From Burkholderia lata (GTDB lineage Bacteria > Pseudomonadota > Gammaproteobacteria > Burkholderiales > Burkholderiaceae), in NCBI RefSeq assembly GCF_902499335.1, contig NZ_CABVQK010000009.1, forward strand, positions 395,800-459,799: 64,000 bases of DNA, in the 5' to 3' direction. A program made the position numbers and the translations under genes. Below the pieces are notes generated by a model. That model was not told the DNA's origin and ran no database searches. It saw only the letters and a program-made list of their open reading frames with translations. This document shows positions 1-9,321 of the stretch, piece by piece (within the stretch, counting starts at the first letter, position 1; every line of letters starts with the position of its first letter).

Positions 1-141
1 GCGGGTGCGCGGGCCATAGTGCTGCGAGTACCACGACGTGTTGCCGTAGTCGCCGGCATGCGGCGTACCCGAATCGGCGAAGGCCGGTGCGGACACGGCG
101 AGCGTGAGGGCGAGGGCGGAGAGAAGATGGCGGCGGTTCAT
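1..141 (-). CDS. Small secreted protein, partial (C-terminus outside window)
   Basis: Only the first 47 codons are present; the rest lies left of base 1. The start ATG at 141 is preceded by AGGAGT at a good distance. The protein opens with MNRRHLLSAL and a hydrophobic stretch ending in APAFA-D, a typical Sec signal peptide with an AxA cleavage site near residue 22. The mature part begins SGTPHAGDYGNTSWYSQHYG. I do not recognise the family; short exported proteins of this kind are common in Burkholderia. It is downstream of and co-directional with the LysR gene, but 394 bases and a hairpin separate them, so it is probably transcribed independently. Confidence 0.6.
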   Translation of the reverse strand, partial: MNRRHLLSALALTLAVSAPAFADSGTPHAGDYGNTSWYSQHYGPRTR

Positions 142-535
142 GGCGTAACTCCTGTCATTCGGAGCTGGCGCTGGAGCGCTTACTCCGGTCCCATCAAGCG
201 GGATCTGTTCGATGCGCAACGAGGTGCGCGACAGGGTTTACTCTAGGTATCTGTTCCGTCGCGATAAATGCGGCAGATGCGAATTGAATTGTCGTGTCAG
301 TGGAACAATCGACATCCGTACACCTGGCAGGGTTATGCGGAAATCGCCCGAACCCGCTTGCAGCGGGCTTCGCACGGGAGCGACGACGGCGCGCGGCGAC
401 GCATGCGGACGATTGCGTCGCATGGCACAAAGGTTTGCTGCGGATTCGGGAAGGATCGGGTGCGCCGGGCGGGAAACGGGGCGCGGAGGCGGGGCGACGC
501 GCGGGCCTCGCAGCCCGCGCGTGCAGTTCAGACGA
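142..535. other. Non-coding gap with a terminator-like hairpin
   Basis: No convincing gene is seen in these 394 bases. A perfect 10-bp inverted repeat, ACGCGCGGGC (497-506) and GCCCGCGCGT (513-522) with a 6-base loop, lies just after the LysR stop and could end that transcript, although no T-run follows it. The part nearest 141 should hold the promoter of the small secreted protein; no clear -35/-10 pair is visible. Confidence 0.4.
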
Positions 536-1543
536 TTACGCGACCCACTCGTTGATGACCGGCGTGTCGAGCGCCGGCGCGCGTTCGGCTTCCTCGAACG
601 TGCGCTTGCTGCACGTCGCGTCGAGGCTGCCCTTGCCGCTCAGCAGCGGGCAGCGGTCGAACACTTCGGCCACCCAGTCGACGAACACGCGCACCTTCGG
701 CGACAGATGACGGCTGTGCGGATACACGACCGAGATCGGCATCGGCAGCGGCTTGACGCCGGGCAGCACTTCCTTGAGCCGGCCTTCGCGCAGATGCGGC
801 AGCACCATGAACAGCGGCGGCTGGATCAGCCCGAAGCCTTCGATCCCGCAGGTCACGTACGCATCCGCGTCGTTCACCGACACGATGCCTTCCATCTTCA
901 TCTCGACTTCCTTGCCGTCGGTCAGGAACGTCCAGTCGATCGTGCGGCCGGTGCGGCTCGAGAAGTAGTTGACGGCCTTGTGCTGGCTCAGGTCGTCGAT
1001 CGATTGCGGCTCGCCGTGGTGCTCGAGATAGTCGGGCGACGCGACCGTCACGCATTCGAACAGGCCGACCCGGCGCGCGACGAGCGACGAGTCCTGCAGT
1101 GCGCCGACGCGGATCACGCAATCGACACCTTCCTGCAGCAGGTCGACCGGCCGGTCGGACAGGCCGAGCTGCAGGTCGATGTCCGGATAGCGCGAATGAA
1201 ATTCGCACAGCGACGGAATCACGAGCAGCCGCCCGATCGAACCCGGCATGTCGATACGCAACTTTCCGTGCGGCTTCCGGTTGTTCGCCTGGAAGCTCGC
1301 CTCGGTTTCCTCGACGTCCGCGAGGATCCGCACGCATCGTTCGTAGTACGCGGCGCCGTCCGGCGTGAGCGACAGCCGACGCGTGGTCCGGTGCATCAGC
1401 CGCACACCGAGGAATGCTTCGAGATTCTGGATGATCGTCGTGACGGACGCTCGCGGCAAGCTGAGCGTTTCTGCTGCCTTGGTGAAGCTGCTTGTATCGA
1501 CGACGCGAGTAAACACCTGCATGGCCTGAAGCCGGTCCATCAC
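536..1543 (-). CDS. ceoR: LysR-family regulator of the RND efflux operon (CeoR/BpeT-like)
   Basis: This is a 335-residue LysR-type activator. The N-terminal winged helix-turn-helix covers about residues 3-62 (MQVFTRVVDTSSFTKAAETL, then SVTTIIQNLE), followed by a PBP2-like effector domain from about residue 92. It is transcribed away from llpE-ceoA-ceoB-opcM. This is the arrangement of ceoR in B. cenocepacia and bpeT in B. pseudomallei, where the LysR protein controls the neighbouring pump. It is about 35 residues longer than a typical LysR because of a polar C-terminal tail. Two adjacent ATGs (1543, 1540) make the exact start uncertain by one codon. The family is certain; the specific name rests on synteny. 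Confidence 0.85.
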   Translation of the reverse strand: MMDRLQAMQVFTRVVDTSSFTKAAETLSLPRASVTTIIQNLEAFLGVRLMHRTTRRLSLTPDGAAYYERCVRILADVEETEASFQANNRKPHGKLRIDMPGSIGRLLVIPSLCEFHSRYPDIDLQLGLSDRPVDLLQEGVDCVIRVGALQDSSLVARRVGLFECVTVASPDYLEHHGEPQSIDDLSQHKAVNYFSSRTGRTIDWTFLTDGKEVEMKMEGIVSVNDADAYVTCGIEGFGLIQPPLFMVLPHLREGRLKEVLPGVKPLPMPISVVYPHSRHLSPKVRVFVDWVAEVFDRCPLLSGKGSLDATCSKRTFEEAERAPALDTPVINEWVA

Positions 1544-1714
1544 AACCTCCGCAATCTAATGAGCCTCCGGAACAACAAGGCTGCGCTACCTCGTGGGTAA
1601 ACGCAGCCTCGGATTGTTCGGGGGCGTTGAATTGTGTTGCCGGATTATAGGCATTTATCCCAATGTCTGCCGGACCCAGAATTCGTTCCATCTCGAAATG
1701 GATGCTGCATCGTC

Positions 1715-2575
1715 ATGGACGCTTCTGAATTCAGCAAATTCCTGAAGGCCGCATTGCCCGCCCAAGCCACGGCGGACGCGGCGCTGACGGTCGCCGAAGT
1801 CGAAATTCCCGGCTACGCGCAGGACATCGTGCTGCGCCTCTACCGCCGCCCGGACAAGACCGGGTTGCCAGTAGTGCTTTATTTCCACGGCGGCGGCTTC
1901 GTCCGCGGTTCGCTTGAAGACGCCGATTTCGCCGCGCGTTTTTTAGCAGAACGCTTACCAGCTCTCGTAGTGTCGGTCGACTATTCGCTCGCGCCGGCCT
2001 TTCCTTTTCCGGCCGCGCCGGAGGATGCGTATCGCGCCGCCGTATGGGCCGCGACGCGCGCCCGCGCGTTCGGCGGCAACCCGAAGAAGATCGGTGTCGC
2101 GGGCCACGACGCGGGCGGCCAGCTCGCGAACTGCCTCGCGTTCATCGCGCGTGACCGCGGTGAAGTGTCGATCGTCGCGCAGGCGCTGTTCGGGCCGATG
2201 CTCGACCCGAGCATGACGCGCATCGGCGACGCCGATCGCCTCGCGTCCGACATCACCGCGCGCGAATGCGCGGCATGTTATCGCGCGTATCTGCCGCAGG
2301 CCGCACAACGCATGCACCCGTACGCGGCGCCGCTCGAATCGGTGCGCCTCGCGGGGCTGCCGCCGACGCTCGTCGTCACCGCGCAGAACGACGTGCTGCA
2401 CGTCGAGGCGGAGAAATATGCGGGCTGCCTGATCTCGTCGGGCGTGCTCACGCAGGTGATCCGCTATCCGGACATCACGCACGCCGCGCTCGCGACGCAC
2501 GAAGCCGCCTTCGAGGAAGCCGTGCGCTTCTTCCAGTGCCGCTTCCAGGCGCGCCAGCCGAACCGTTCCGAATAA
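1715..2575 (+). CDS. llpE: LlpE lipase-like alpha/beta hydrolase
   Basis: This 286-residue protein is of the hormone-sensitive-lipase type and is the first gene of the efflux operon, matching llpE of the ceo/bpeEF loci. The oxyanion-hole motif HGGG is at residues 58-61, and the expected acid and base are Asp226 (AQND) and His256 (DITH). The nucleophile elbow reads GHDAGG (130-135) where the family normally has GDSAGG, so the catalytic Ser position holds Asp132. The enzyme is therefore either inactive as an esterase or uses another mechanism. The ATG at 1715 matches the family start, but its ribosome-binding site is weak. It ends 32 bases before the next gene. Its role in efflux is unknown. 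Confidence 0.85.
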   Translation: MDASEFSKFLKAALPAQATADAALTVAEVEIPGYAQDIVLRLYRRPDKTGLPVVLYFHGGGFVRGSLEDADFAARFLAERLPALVVSVDYSLAPAFPFPAAPEDAYRAAVWAATRARAFGGNPKKIGVAGHDAGGQLANCLAFIARDRGEVSIVAQALFGPMLDPSMTRIGDADRLASDITARECAACYRAYLPQAAQRMHPYAAPLESVRLAGLPPTLVVTAQNDVLHVEAEKYAGCLISSGVLTQVIRYPDITHAALATHEAAFEEAVRFFQCRFQARQPNRSE

Positions 2576-2607
2576 CCAAAACCAATCCACGTTTACTGGA
2601 GATCCAC

Positions 2608-3825
2608 ATGGCCATCCTACGCACCTCCCGTTCCCGGATCGCGACAGCGGCGATCGTGACGCTTGCCGTCGTCGGCCTCGGAACGTTCGGCGCAATGCGC
2701 GTGAACGCGAACGCACCCGATAAAGCGGCAGCGCCGCTGCCCGAAGTCGACGTCGCGACCGTCGTGCCGCAAACCGTGACCGACTGGCAGAGTTATTCGG
2801 GCCGCCTCGAAGCGGTCGAAAAGGTCGACGTGCGCCCGCAGGTGTCGGGCACGATCGTCGCGGTGAACTTCAAGGACGGCGCGCTCGTGAAGAAGGGCGA
2901 CGTACTGTTCGTGATCGACCCGCGCCCGTACCAGGCCGAAACCGACCGCGCGGCCGCACAGCTCGCGGCCGCGCAGGCGCGCAACGGCTACGCGCAGACC
3001 GACTGGCAGCGCGCGCAGCGGCTGATCGGCGACAACGCGATCGCGAAGCGCGATTACGACGAGAAGCAGAACGCGGCCCGCGAGGCGACGGCGAACCTGA
3101 AGGCCGCCGAAGCCGCGCTGGAAACGGCACGCATCAACCTCGGCTATACGCGGATCACCGCGCCGGTTTCGGGCCGCGTGTCGCGTGCGGAAATCACGCT
3201 CGGCAACGTCGTGTCGGCCGGCGCATCGGCCGCACCGCTGACGACGCTGGTGTCGGTGTCGCCGATCTACGCATCGTTCGACGCGGACGAGCAGACCTAC
3301 CTGCAATACATCAACGGCGCGCGCAACGGCCGCAAGGTGCCGGTGGAGCTCGGTCTCGCGAACGAAAGCGGCTACTCGCGCAGCGGCGAGATCGACTCGG
3401 TCGACAACCGGCTCGACACGTCGTCCGGCACGATCCGTGTACGTGCGCGCTTCGACAATGCGGACGGTGCGCTCGTCCCGGGCCTCTACGCACGCGTGAA
3501 GGTGGGCGGCAGCGCGCCGCACGAGGCACTGCTCGTCGACGACGCGGCGATCAACACCGACCAGGACAAGAAGTTCGTGTTCGTCGTCGACCAGCAAGGC
3601 CGCGTGTCGTACCGCGAAGTGCAGCAGGGGATGCAGCACGGCAACCGGCGCGTGATCGTGAGCGGGCTCTCCGCCGGCGATCGCGTGGTCGTGAACGGCA
3701 CGCAGCGCGTGCGCCCCGGCGAACAGGTGAAGCCGCACATGGTCCCGATGACGGGCGGTGACGCGCCGTCCGCGCCTTTGGCGGACAACGCGAAGCCGGC
3801 CGCACCGGCGAAGGCGGATTCGTAA
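2608..3825 (+). CDS. ceoA: RND efflux periplasmic adaptor subunit
   Basis: This 405-residue membrane-fusion protein links the inner-membrane pump to the outer-membrane channel. An N-terminal membrane anchor or signal (about residues 10-30) has no lipobox Cys. A barrel-sandwich/lipoyl segment follows (VDVRPQVSGTI, DGALVKKGDVLFVIDPRPY), then a coiled-coil hairpin rich in Ala and Gln, the second lipoyl half (RITAPVSGRVSRAEI), and a beta-barrel and membrane-proximal C-terminus ending in a low-complexity Pro/Ala tail. The start is the ATG preceded by GGAG at 2598-2601. It is the second gene of llpE-ceoA-ceoB-opcM. The family is certain; the name is by synteny. Confidence 0.92.
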   Translation: MAILRTSRSRIATAAIVTLAVVGLGTFGAMRVNANAPDKAAAPLPEVDVATVVPQTVTDWQSYSGRLEAVEKVDVRPQVSGTIVAVNFKDGALVKKGDVLFVIDPRPYQAETDRAAAQLAAAQARNGYAQTDWQRAQRLIGDNAIAKRDYDEKQNAAREATANLKAAEAALETARINLGYTRITAPVSGRVSRAEITLGNVVSAGASAAPLTTLVSVSPIYASFDADEQTYLQYINGARNGRKVPVELGLANESGYSRSGEIDSVDNRLDTSSGTIRVRARFDNADGALVPGLYARVKVGGSAPHEALLVDDAAINTDQDKKFVFVVDQQGRVSYREVQQGMQHGNRRVIVSGLSAGDRVVVNGTQRVRPGEQVKPHMVPMTGGDAPSAPLADNAKPAAPAKADS

Positions 3826-3870
3826 GCGGCCCGCCGCTTCGTATCCGCGTTCAACCAGACAGAGCCACAC

Positions 3871-6800
3871 ATGAATATTTCAAAATTCTTTATCGACCGG
3901 CCGATCTTTGCAGGAGTCCTATCGGTGATCGTCCTGCTCGGCGGGGTGATCGCGATGTTCCTGCTGCCGATCTCGGAATATCCGGAAGTCGTGCCGCCTT
4001 CCGTGATCGTGAAGGCGCAGTACCCGGGCGCGAACCCGAAAGTGATCGCCGAGACGGTCGCGTCGCCGCTTGAAGAGCAGATCAACGGCGTCGAGGACAT
4101 GCTCTACATGCAGTCGCAGGCGAACAGCGACGGCAACATGACGATCACCGTCACGTTCAAGCTCGGCACCGATCCGGACAAGGCCACGCAGCTCGTGCAG
4201 AACCGCGTGAACCAGGCGCTGCCGCGCCTGCCGGAAGACGTGCAGCGGCTCGGCATCACGACGGTGAAGAGCTCGCCGACGCTGACGATGGTGGTCCACC
4301 TGATCTCGCCGGACAACCGCTACGACATGACCTACCTGCGCAACTACGCGCTGATCAACGTGAAGGATCGCCTGTCGCGGATCCAGGGCGTCGGCCAGGT
4401 GCAGCTGTGGGGTTCGGGCGACTACGCGATGCGCGTGTGGCTCGATCCGCAGAAGGTCGCGCAGCGCGGGCTGTCGGCCGAGGACGTCGTGCAGTCGATC
4501 CGCGAGCAGAACGTGCAGGTCGCGGCCGGCGTGATCGGCGCGTCGCCGTCGCTGCCGGGCACGCCGCTGCAGTTGTCGGTGAACGCGCGCGGCCGTCTGC
4601 AGACGGAAGACGAATTCGGCGACATCGTCGTGAAGACGACGCCGGATGGCGGCGTCACGCGCTTGCGCGACATCGCGCGAATCCAGCTCGACGCATCCGA
4701 ATACGGGCTGCGCTCGCTGCTCGACAACAAGCCGGCCGTTGCAATGGCGATCAACCAGTCGCCGGGCGCGAACTCGCTGCAGATCTCGGACGAAGTGCGC
4801 AAGACGATGGCCGAGCTGAAGCAGGATATGCCGGCCGGCATCGACTACAAGATCGTCTATGACCCGACGCAGTTCGTGCGTTCGTCGATCAAGGCCGTCG
4901 TGCACACGCTGCTCGAAGCGATCGCGCTGGTCGTGATCGTCGTGATCGTGTTCCTGCAGACCTGGCGCGCGTCGCTGATTCCGCTGATCGCGGTGCCGGT
5001 GTCGATCATCGGTACGTTCTCGCTGCTGCTCGCGTTCGGGTATTCGATCAACGCGTTGTCATTGTTCGGGATGGTGCTCGCGATCGGGATCGTGGTCGAC
5101 GATGCGATCGTGGTGGTCGAGAACGTCGAGCGCAACATCGAGAGCGGGATGAACGCGCGGCAGGCGACCTACAAGGCGATGCAGGAAGTGAGCGGGCCGA
5201 TCATCGCGATCGCGCTGACGCTCGTCGCCGTGTTCGTGCCGCTCGCATTCATGTCGGGCCTGACCGGCCAGTTCTACAAGCAGTTCGCGATGACCATCGC
5301 GATCTCGACGGTGATCTCGGCGTTCAACTCGCTGACGCTGTCGCCGGCGTTGTCGGCGATCCTGCTGAAGGGCCATGGCGACAAGGAAGACTGGCTCACG
5401 CGCGTGATGAACCGCGTGCTCGGCGGCTTCTTCCGCGGCTTCAACAAGGTGTTCCATCGCGGCGCGGAGAACTACGGCCGCGGCGTGCGCGGCGTGCTGT
5501 CGCGCAAGACGCTGATGCTCGGCGTGTACCTCGCGCTGGTGGGCGCGACCGTGCTCGTGTCGAAGGTCGTGCCGGGCGGCTTCGTGCCCGCGCAGGACAA
5601 GGAATACCTGATCGCGTTCGCGCAGCTGCCGAACGGTGCATCGCTCGACCGCACCGAAAAGGTGATCCGCGACATGGGCTCGATCGCGCTGAAGCAGCCG
5701 GGCGTCGAGAGCGCGGTGGCGTTCCCGGGGCTGTCGGTGAACGGCTTCACGAACAGCTCGAGCGCGGGCATCGTGTTCGTCACGCTGAAGCCGTTCTCGG
5801 AACGGCATGGCAAGGCGCTGTCGGCCGGCGCGATCGCGGGTGCGCTGAACCAGAAGTACGGCGCGATGAAAGATTCGTTCGTCGCGGTGTTCCCGCCGCC
5901 GCCGGTGCTCGGCCTCGGTACGCTGGGCGGGTTCAAGATGCAGATCGAGGATCGCGGCGCGGTCGGCTATGCGCGGCTCGCGGATGCGACCAACGACTTC
6001 ATCAAGCGCGCGCAGCAGGCGCCTGAACTCGGCCCGTTGTTCACGAGCTACCAGATCAACGTGCCGCAGCTCAACGTCGATCTCGATCGCGTGAAGGCGA
6101 AGCAGCTGGGCGTGCCGGTGACCGACGTGTTCAACACGATGCAGGTGTATCTCGGCTCGCTGTACGTGAACGACTTCAACCGCTTCGGACGCGTGTACCA
6201 GGTGCGCGTGCAGGCCGACGCGCCGTTCCGCCAGCGCGCGGACGACATCCTGCAGCTGAAGACGCGCAACGACAAGGGCGAGATGGTGCCGCTGTCGTCG
6301 CTGGTCACGGTGACGCCGACGTTTGGCCCGGAAATGGTCGTGCGCTACAACGGCTACACGGCGGCCGACATCAACGGCGGCCCGGCACCGGGCTTCTCGT
6401 CGGGTCAGGCTCAGGCCGCGATCGAGCGCATCGCGCACGAGACGCTGCCGCGCGGTGTGCGGTTCGAATGGACCGACCTCACGTACCAGCAGATCCTCGC
6501 GGGCGATTCGGCGATGTATGTGTTCCCGATCAGCGTGCTGCTCGTGTTCCTCGTGCTCGCGGCGCTGTATGAAAGCCTGACGCTGCCGCTCGCGGTGATC
6601 CTGATCGTGCCGATGAGCATTCTGTCGGCGCTGACGGGCGTGTGGCTCACGCAGGGCGACAACAACATCTTCACGCAGATCGGCTTGATGGTGCTGGTGG
6701 GGCTGTCGGCGAAGAACGCGATCCTGATCGTCGAATTCGCGCGCGAGCTCGAACACGACGGCAGGACGCCGCTCGAGGCCGCGATCGAGGCGAGCCGGCT

Positions 6801-7071
6801 ACGTCTGCGCCCGATCCTGATGACGTCGATCGCCTTCATCATGGGTGTCGTGCCGCTCGTCACGTCGACGGGGGCCGGTTCGGAAATGCGCCATGCGATG
6901 GGTGTCGCGGTGTTCTTCGGGATGCTCGGCGTGACGCTGTTCGGGCTGATGCTGACGCCGGTGTTCTACGTCGTGCTGCGCACGCTCGCGGGCGGCAAGA
7001 TCCACGTCGCCGGCAAGGACTCGGCGGGTTACGGCGTGCAGGCTCCTGGCGTGCCGGCATCGGATGCTTGA
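3871..7071 (+). CDS. ceoB: RND multidrug efflux pump, HAE1 family
   Basis: This 1066-residue inner-membrane proton antiporter has the usual HAE1 length. It opens with the canonical MNISKFFIDRPIFA. It has twelve predicted membrane helices, two large periplasmic loops, and the TM4 proton-relay segment VVDDAIVVVENVER with its paired Asp residues. The second half repeats the fold (LSAKNAILIVEFA in TM10). In B. cenocepacia this pump exports chloramphenicol, trimethoprim, fluoroquinolones and salicylate; that substrate range is knowledge of the homologue, not visible here. It is 45 bases after ceoA, and opcM starts 10 bases after its stop, so the genes are almost surely cotranscribed. Confidence 0.95.
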   Translation: MNISKFFIDRPIFAGVLSVIVLLGGVIAMFLLPISEYPEVVPPSVIVKAQYPGANPKVIAETVASPLEEQINGVEDMLYMQSQANSDGNMTITVTFKLGTDPDKATQLVQNRVNQALPRLPEDVQRLGITTVKSSPTLTMVVHLISPDNRYDMTYLRNYALINVKDRLSRIQGVGQVQLWGSGDYAMRVWLDPQKVAQRGLSAEDVVQSIREQNVQVAAGVIGASPSLPGTPLQLSVNARGRLQTEDEFGDIVVKTTPDGGVTRLRDIARIQLDASEYGLRSLLDNKPAVAMAINQSPGANSLQISDEVRKTMAELKQDMPAGIDYKIVYDPTQFVRSSIKAVVHTLLEAIALVVIVVIVFLQTWRASLIPLIAVPVSIIGTFSLLLAFGYSINALSLFGMVLAIGIVVDDAIVVVENVERNIESGMNARQATYKAMQEVSGPIIAIALTLVAVFVPLAFMSGLTGQFYKQFAMTIAISTVISAFNSLTLSPALSAILLKGHGDKEDWLTRVMNRVLGGFFRGFNKVFHRGAENYGRGVRGVLSRKTLMLGVYLALVGATVLVSKVVPGGFVPAQDKEYLIAFAQLPNGASLDRTEKVIRDMGSIALKQPGVESAVAFPGLSVNGFTNSSSAGIVFVTLKPFSERHGKALSAGAIAGALNQKYGAMKDSFVAVFPPPPVLGLGTLGGFKMQIEDRGAVGYARLADATNDFIKRAQQAPELGPLFTSYQINVPQLNVDLDRVKAKQLGVPVTDVFNTMQVYLGSLYVNDFNRFGRVYQVRVQADAPFRQRADDILQLKTRNDKGEMVPLSSLVTVTPTFGPEMVVRYNGYTAADINGGPAPGFSSGQAQAAIERIAHETLPRGVRFEWTDLTYQQILAGDSAMYVFPISVLLVFLVLAALYESLTLPLAVILIVPMSILSALTGVWLTQGDNNIFTQIGLMVLVGLSAKNAILIVEFARELEHDGRTPLEAAIEASRLRLRPILMTSIAFIMGVVPLVTSTGAGSEMRHAMGVAVFFGMLGVTLFGLMLTPVFYVVLRTLAGGKIHVAGKDSAGYGVQAPGVPASDA

Positions 7072-7081
7072 GGACAAGAAG

Positions 7082-8617
7082 ATGAATAACATGCACAACA
7101 CGAATGGCCTGATGCGCTTCGCGAAGGTGGCGGCCGCGAGCACCCTGCTCGCGACGCTGCTCGCCGCGTGCGCGGTGGGGCCCGACTACAAGCGCCCGGA
7201 TGCGCCGACGCCCGCCGCGTTCAAGGAAGCGCCGACGCTCGCCGCCGGCGAACAGGCCGGCACGTGGAAGACGGCCGAGCCGTCGGACGGCACGCATCGC
7301 GGCGAATGGTGGAAGGTGTTCGGCGACCCGGTGCTCGATTCGCTCGAGACGCAGGCGCTCGCCGCGAACCAGAACCTGAAGGCCGCGGCCGCGCGAGTCG
7401 AGGAAGCGCGCGCGGCGACGCGTACGGCACGCTCGCAATGGTTCCCGCAGATCGGCGCCGGCTTCGGGCCGACGCGCCAAGGGCTGTCGTCGGCGTCGCA
7501 GTTCCAGCCGCAGGGCACGGGCCCGACCAACGCGACGCTGTGGCGCGCGCAGGGCACGGTGTCGTACGAAGCCGACCTGTTCGGCCGCGTCGGCCGCAAC
7601 GTCGAGGCGTCGCGTGCCGACCAGGCGCAGAGCGAAGCGCTGTTCCGTTCGGTGCAGCTTGCGCTGCAGGCGGACGTCGCGCAGAACTACTTCGAACTGC
7701 GTCAGCTCGATTCCGACCAGGACCTGTACCGCCGCACGGTGGAACTGCGCGACCAGGCACTGAAGCTCGTGCAGCGCCGCTTCAACGAAGGCGACATCAG
7801 CGAGCTCGACGTGTCGCGCGCGAAGAACGAACTGGCGACCGCGCAGGCCGATGCGGTCGGCGTCGCGCGCCGGCGCGCGGCGTCCGAGCATGCGCTCGCG
7901 ATCCTGCTCGGCAAGGCGCCCGCGGATTTCGCGTTCAAGGAAACGCCGATCGTGCCGGTGGCGGTGAAGGTGCCGCCGGGCCTGCCGTCCGCGCTGCTCG
8001 AACGCCGCCCGGATGTATCGGCGGCCGAGCGCTCGATGGCGGCCGCGAACGCGCGGATCGGCCTCGCGAAGTCCGCGTACTTCCCGAAGCTCGATATCAC
8101 CGGGGCGTTCGGCTATGAAGCATCGACGCTCGGCAACCTGTTCCTGTGGTCGAGCCGCACGTTCCTGCTCGGGCCGTTCGCCGGCACCGCGCTGACGCTG
8201 CCGCTGTTCGACGGCGGGCGTCGTGCGGCCGGCGTGCAGCAGGCGCGCGCGCAGTACGACGAGCAGGTCGCGAACTACCGGCAGCAGGTGCTCGTCGCGT
8301 TCCGCGAGGTCGAGGACAATCTCGCCGACCTGCGCCTGCTCGACGACCAGATCCGCGCGCAGGATGCGGCCGTCAACGCGTCGCGGCGCGCGGCGACGTT
8401 GTCGCGCACGCAGTATCAGGAAGGCGAGGTCGCGTATCTCGACGTGATCGACAGCGAGCGTTCGGTGCTGCAGTCGCAACTGCAGTCGAACCAGTTGACC
8501 GGCGCGCAGGCCGTGTCGACCGTGAACCTGATCCGCGCGTTGGGCGGCGGGTGGGGGGCGGCGCCGACGGCGGTAGGCGACGCGGCGTCCGTCAAGGAGG
8601 ATGTAGCGGCGCGTTGA
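7082..8617 (+). CDS. opcM: Outer-membrane efflux lipoprotein of the NodT/OprM family
   Basis: This 511-residue trimeric channel subunit completes the tripartite pump. A lipoprotein signal peptide ends in LLAAC (lipobox), followed by AVGPDYKRP, the hallmark of the OprM/NodT family. Two repeated outer-membrane-efflux halves follow, with long Ala-rich helices (for example AAARVEEARAATRTAR and ADLRLLDDQIRAQDAAVNAS). An in-frame ATG at 7064 overlaps the ceoB stop; I prefer 7082 because it follows a GAGGACAAG-type ribosome site and gives a normal signal peptide. It is the last gene of the operon, with a strong terminator 48 bases downstream. Confidence 0.92.
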   Translation: MNNMHNTNGLMRFAKVAAASTLLATLLAACAVGPDYKRPDAPTPAAFKEAPTLAAGEQAGTWKTAEPSDGTHRGEWWKVFGDPVLDSLETQALAANQNLKAAAARVEEARAATRTARSQWFPQIGAGFGPTRQGLSSASQFQPQGTGPTNATLWRAQGTVSYEADLFGRVGRNVEASRADQAQSEALFRSVQLALQADVAQNYFELRQLDSDQDLYRRTVELRDQALKLVQRRFNEGDISELDVSRAKNELATAQADAVGVARRRAASEHALAILLGKAPADFAFKETPIVPVAVKVPPGLPSALLERRPDVSAAERSMAAANARIGLAKSAYFPKLDITGAFGYEASTLGNLFLWSSRTFLLGPFAGTALTLPLFDGGRRAAGVQQARAQYDEQVANYRQQVLVAFREVEDNLADLRLLDDQIRAQDAAVNASRRAATLSRTQYQEGEVAYLDVIDSERSVLQSQLQSNQLTGAQAVSTVNLIRALGGGWGAAPTAVGDAASVKEDVAAR

Positions 8618-8664
8618 TGCACCGGCCCGCGACGGGCCGACGTAACGGGTAGCCGATCGAAGGG

Positions 8665-8698
8665 CCCCGATCCGTGACGACGCGGATCGGGGTTTTTT
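8665..8698 (+). terminator. Rho-independent terminator of the efflux operon
   Basis: CCCCGATCCG (8665-8674) pairs perfectly with CGGATCGGGG (8683-8692) around an 8-base loop and is followed directly by six T. It closes the llpE-ceoAB-opcM operon just before the convergent TetR gene. Confidence 0.92.
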
Positions 8699-8710
8699 AT
8701 TGGCGGCCGG

Positions 8711-9307
8711 TCAGGCCTGTTGCTCCGGTTTCACGTCCGTACGTTCGGCGATCACCACCGCGTAGCGGCCGACCGCATCGGCGATGCGCTGCGCCAGTTC
8801 GGGATCACGCACCGCTCGCGCGAGCGTGACGCCGCCCGACAGCAGCGCGAGGAGCGCGATCGCGCGATCGTCATCGGGTGGGTTGTCCATCCCGGCCGAC
8901 ACTTCGTCGATGATCTGCCGCAGTGCCTGCTCATATGCGTCGCGCGTTTCGTCGTCGGCGCGCATCACTTCCGGGGACAGGCTCGGCAGCGCGCAGCTTT
9001 CGCCGAGTTCGCAGGTGCGCCGCGGGCCGAGGTAGAACGACACGAACGGGCGCCGCCAGCGCGCGCCATGCTCGGCCTTGAACGTCGCGACGCCTTGCCG
9101 GAGCTGGGCGAGGCCATCGAGGACGACCTGCCGGAACGCTTCGCCCTTCGTTTTGAAATGGCCGTAGAACGCGCCGTTGGTGACGCCCGCCGCCTTCGTC
9201 AGCGGACCGATGCCGGAGCCGCCATACCCTTCCTGGCGGAACAGGCGGCTCGCGGCATCGAGGATGCGCGTGCGGGTTTCGTGCTTGTGCTCGACGGAAT
9301 AACGCAT
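8711..9307 (-). CDS. TetR/AcrR-family repressor
   Basis: This 198-residue TetR-type regulator has an N-terminal helix-turn-helix at about residues 9-55 (RTRILDAASRLFRQEGYGGS, then AAGVTNGAFYGHF). The ligand-binding C-terminal part is of the kind seen in many Burkholderia repressors that control small oxidoreductase or tautomerase genes. It is divergent from the tautomerase-like gene at 9433, and the 125-base space between them holds a perfect 14-bp palindrome plus a second copy of its half (9322-9362). Autoregulation and repression of the neighbour are the natural inference. It is convergent with the efflux operon and probably unrelated to it. Confidence 0.88.
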   Translation of the reverse strand: MRYSVEHKHETRTRILDAASRLFRQEGYGGSGIGPLTKAAGVTNGAFYGHFKTKGEAFRQVVLDGLAQLRQGVATFKAEHGARWRRPFVSFYLGPRRTCELGESCALPSLSPEVMRADDETRDAYEQALRQIIDEVSAGMDNPPDDDRAIALLALLSGGVTLARAVRDPELAQRIADAVGRYAVVIAERTDVKPEQQA

Positions 9308-9321
9308 GACAGGCTCGCTTC

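Noticed and set aside
5059..6756. Long open frame on the minus strand opposite ceoB
   Set aside because: It is Arg/His-rich with no recognisable domain and lies entirely opposite a certain RND pump. In GC-rich DNA such antisense frames are artefacts of codon bias. The same applies to 2617-3870 and 18902-21265.
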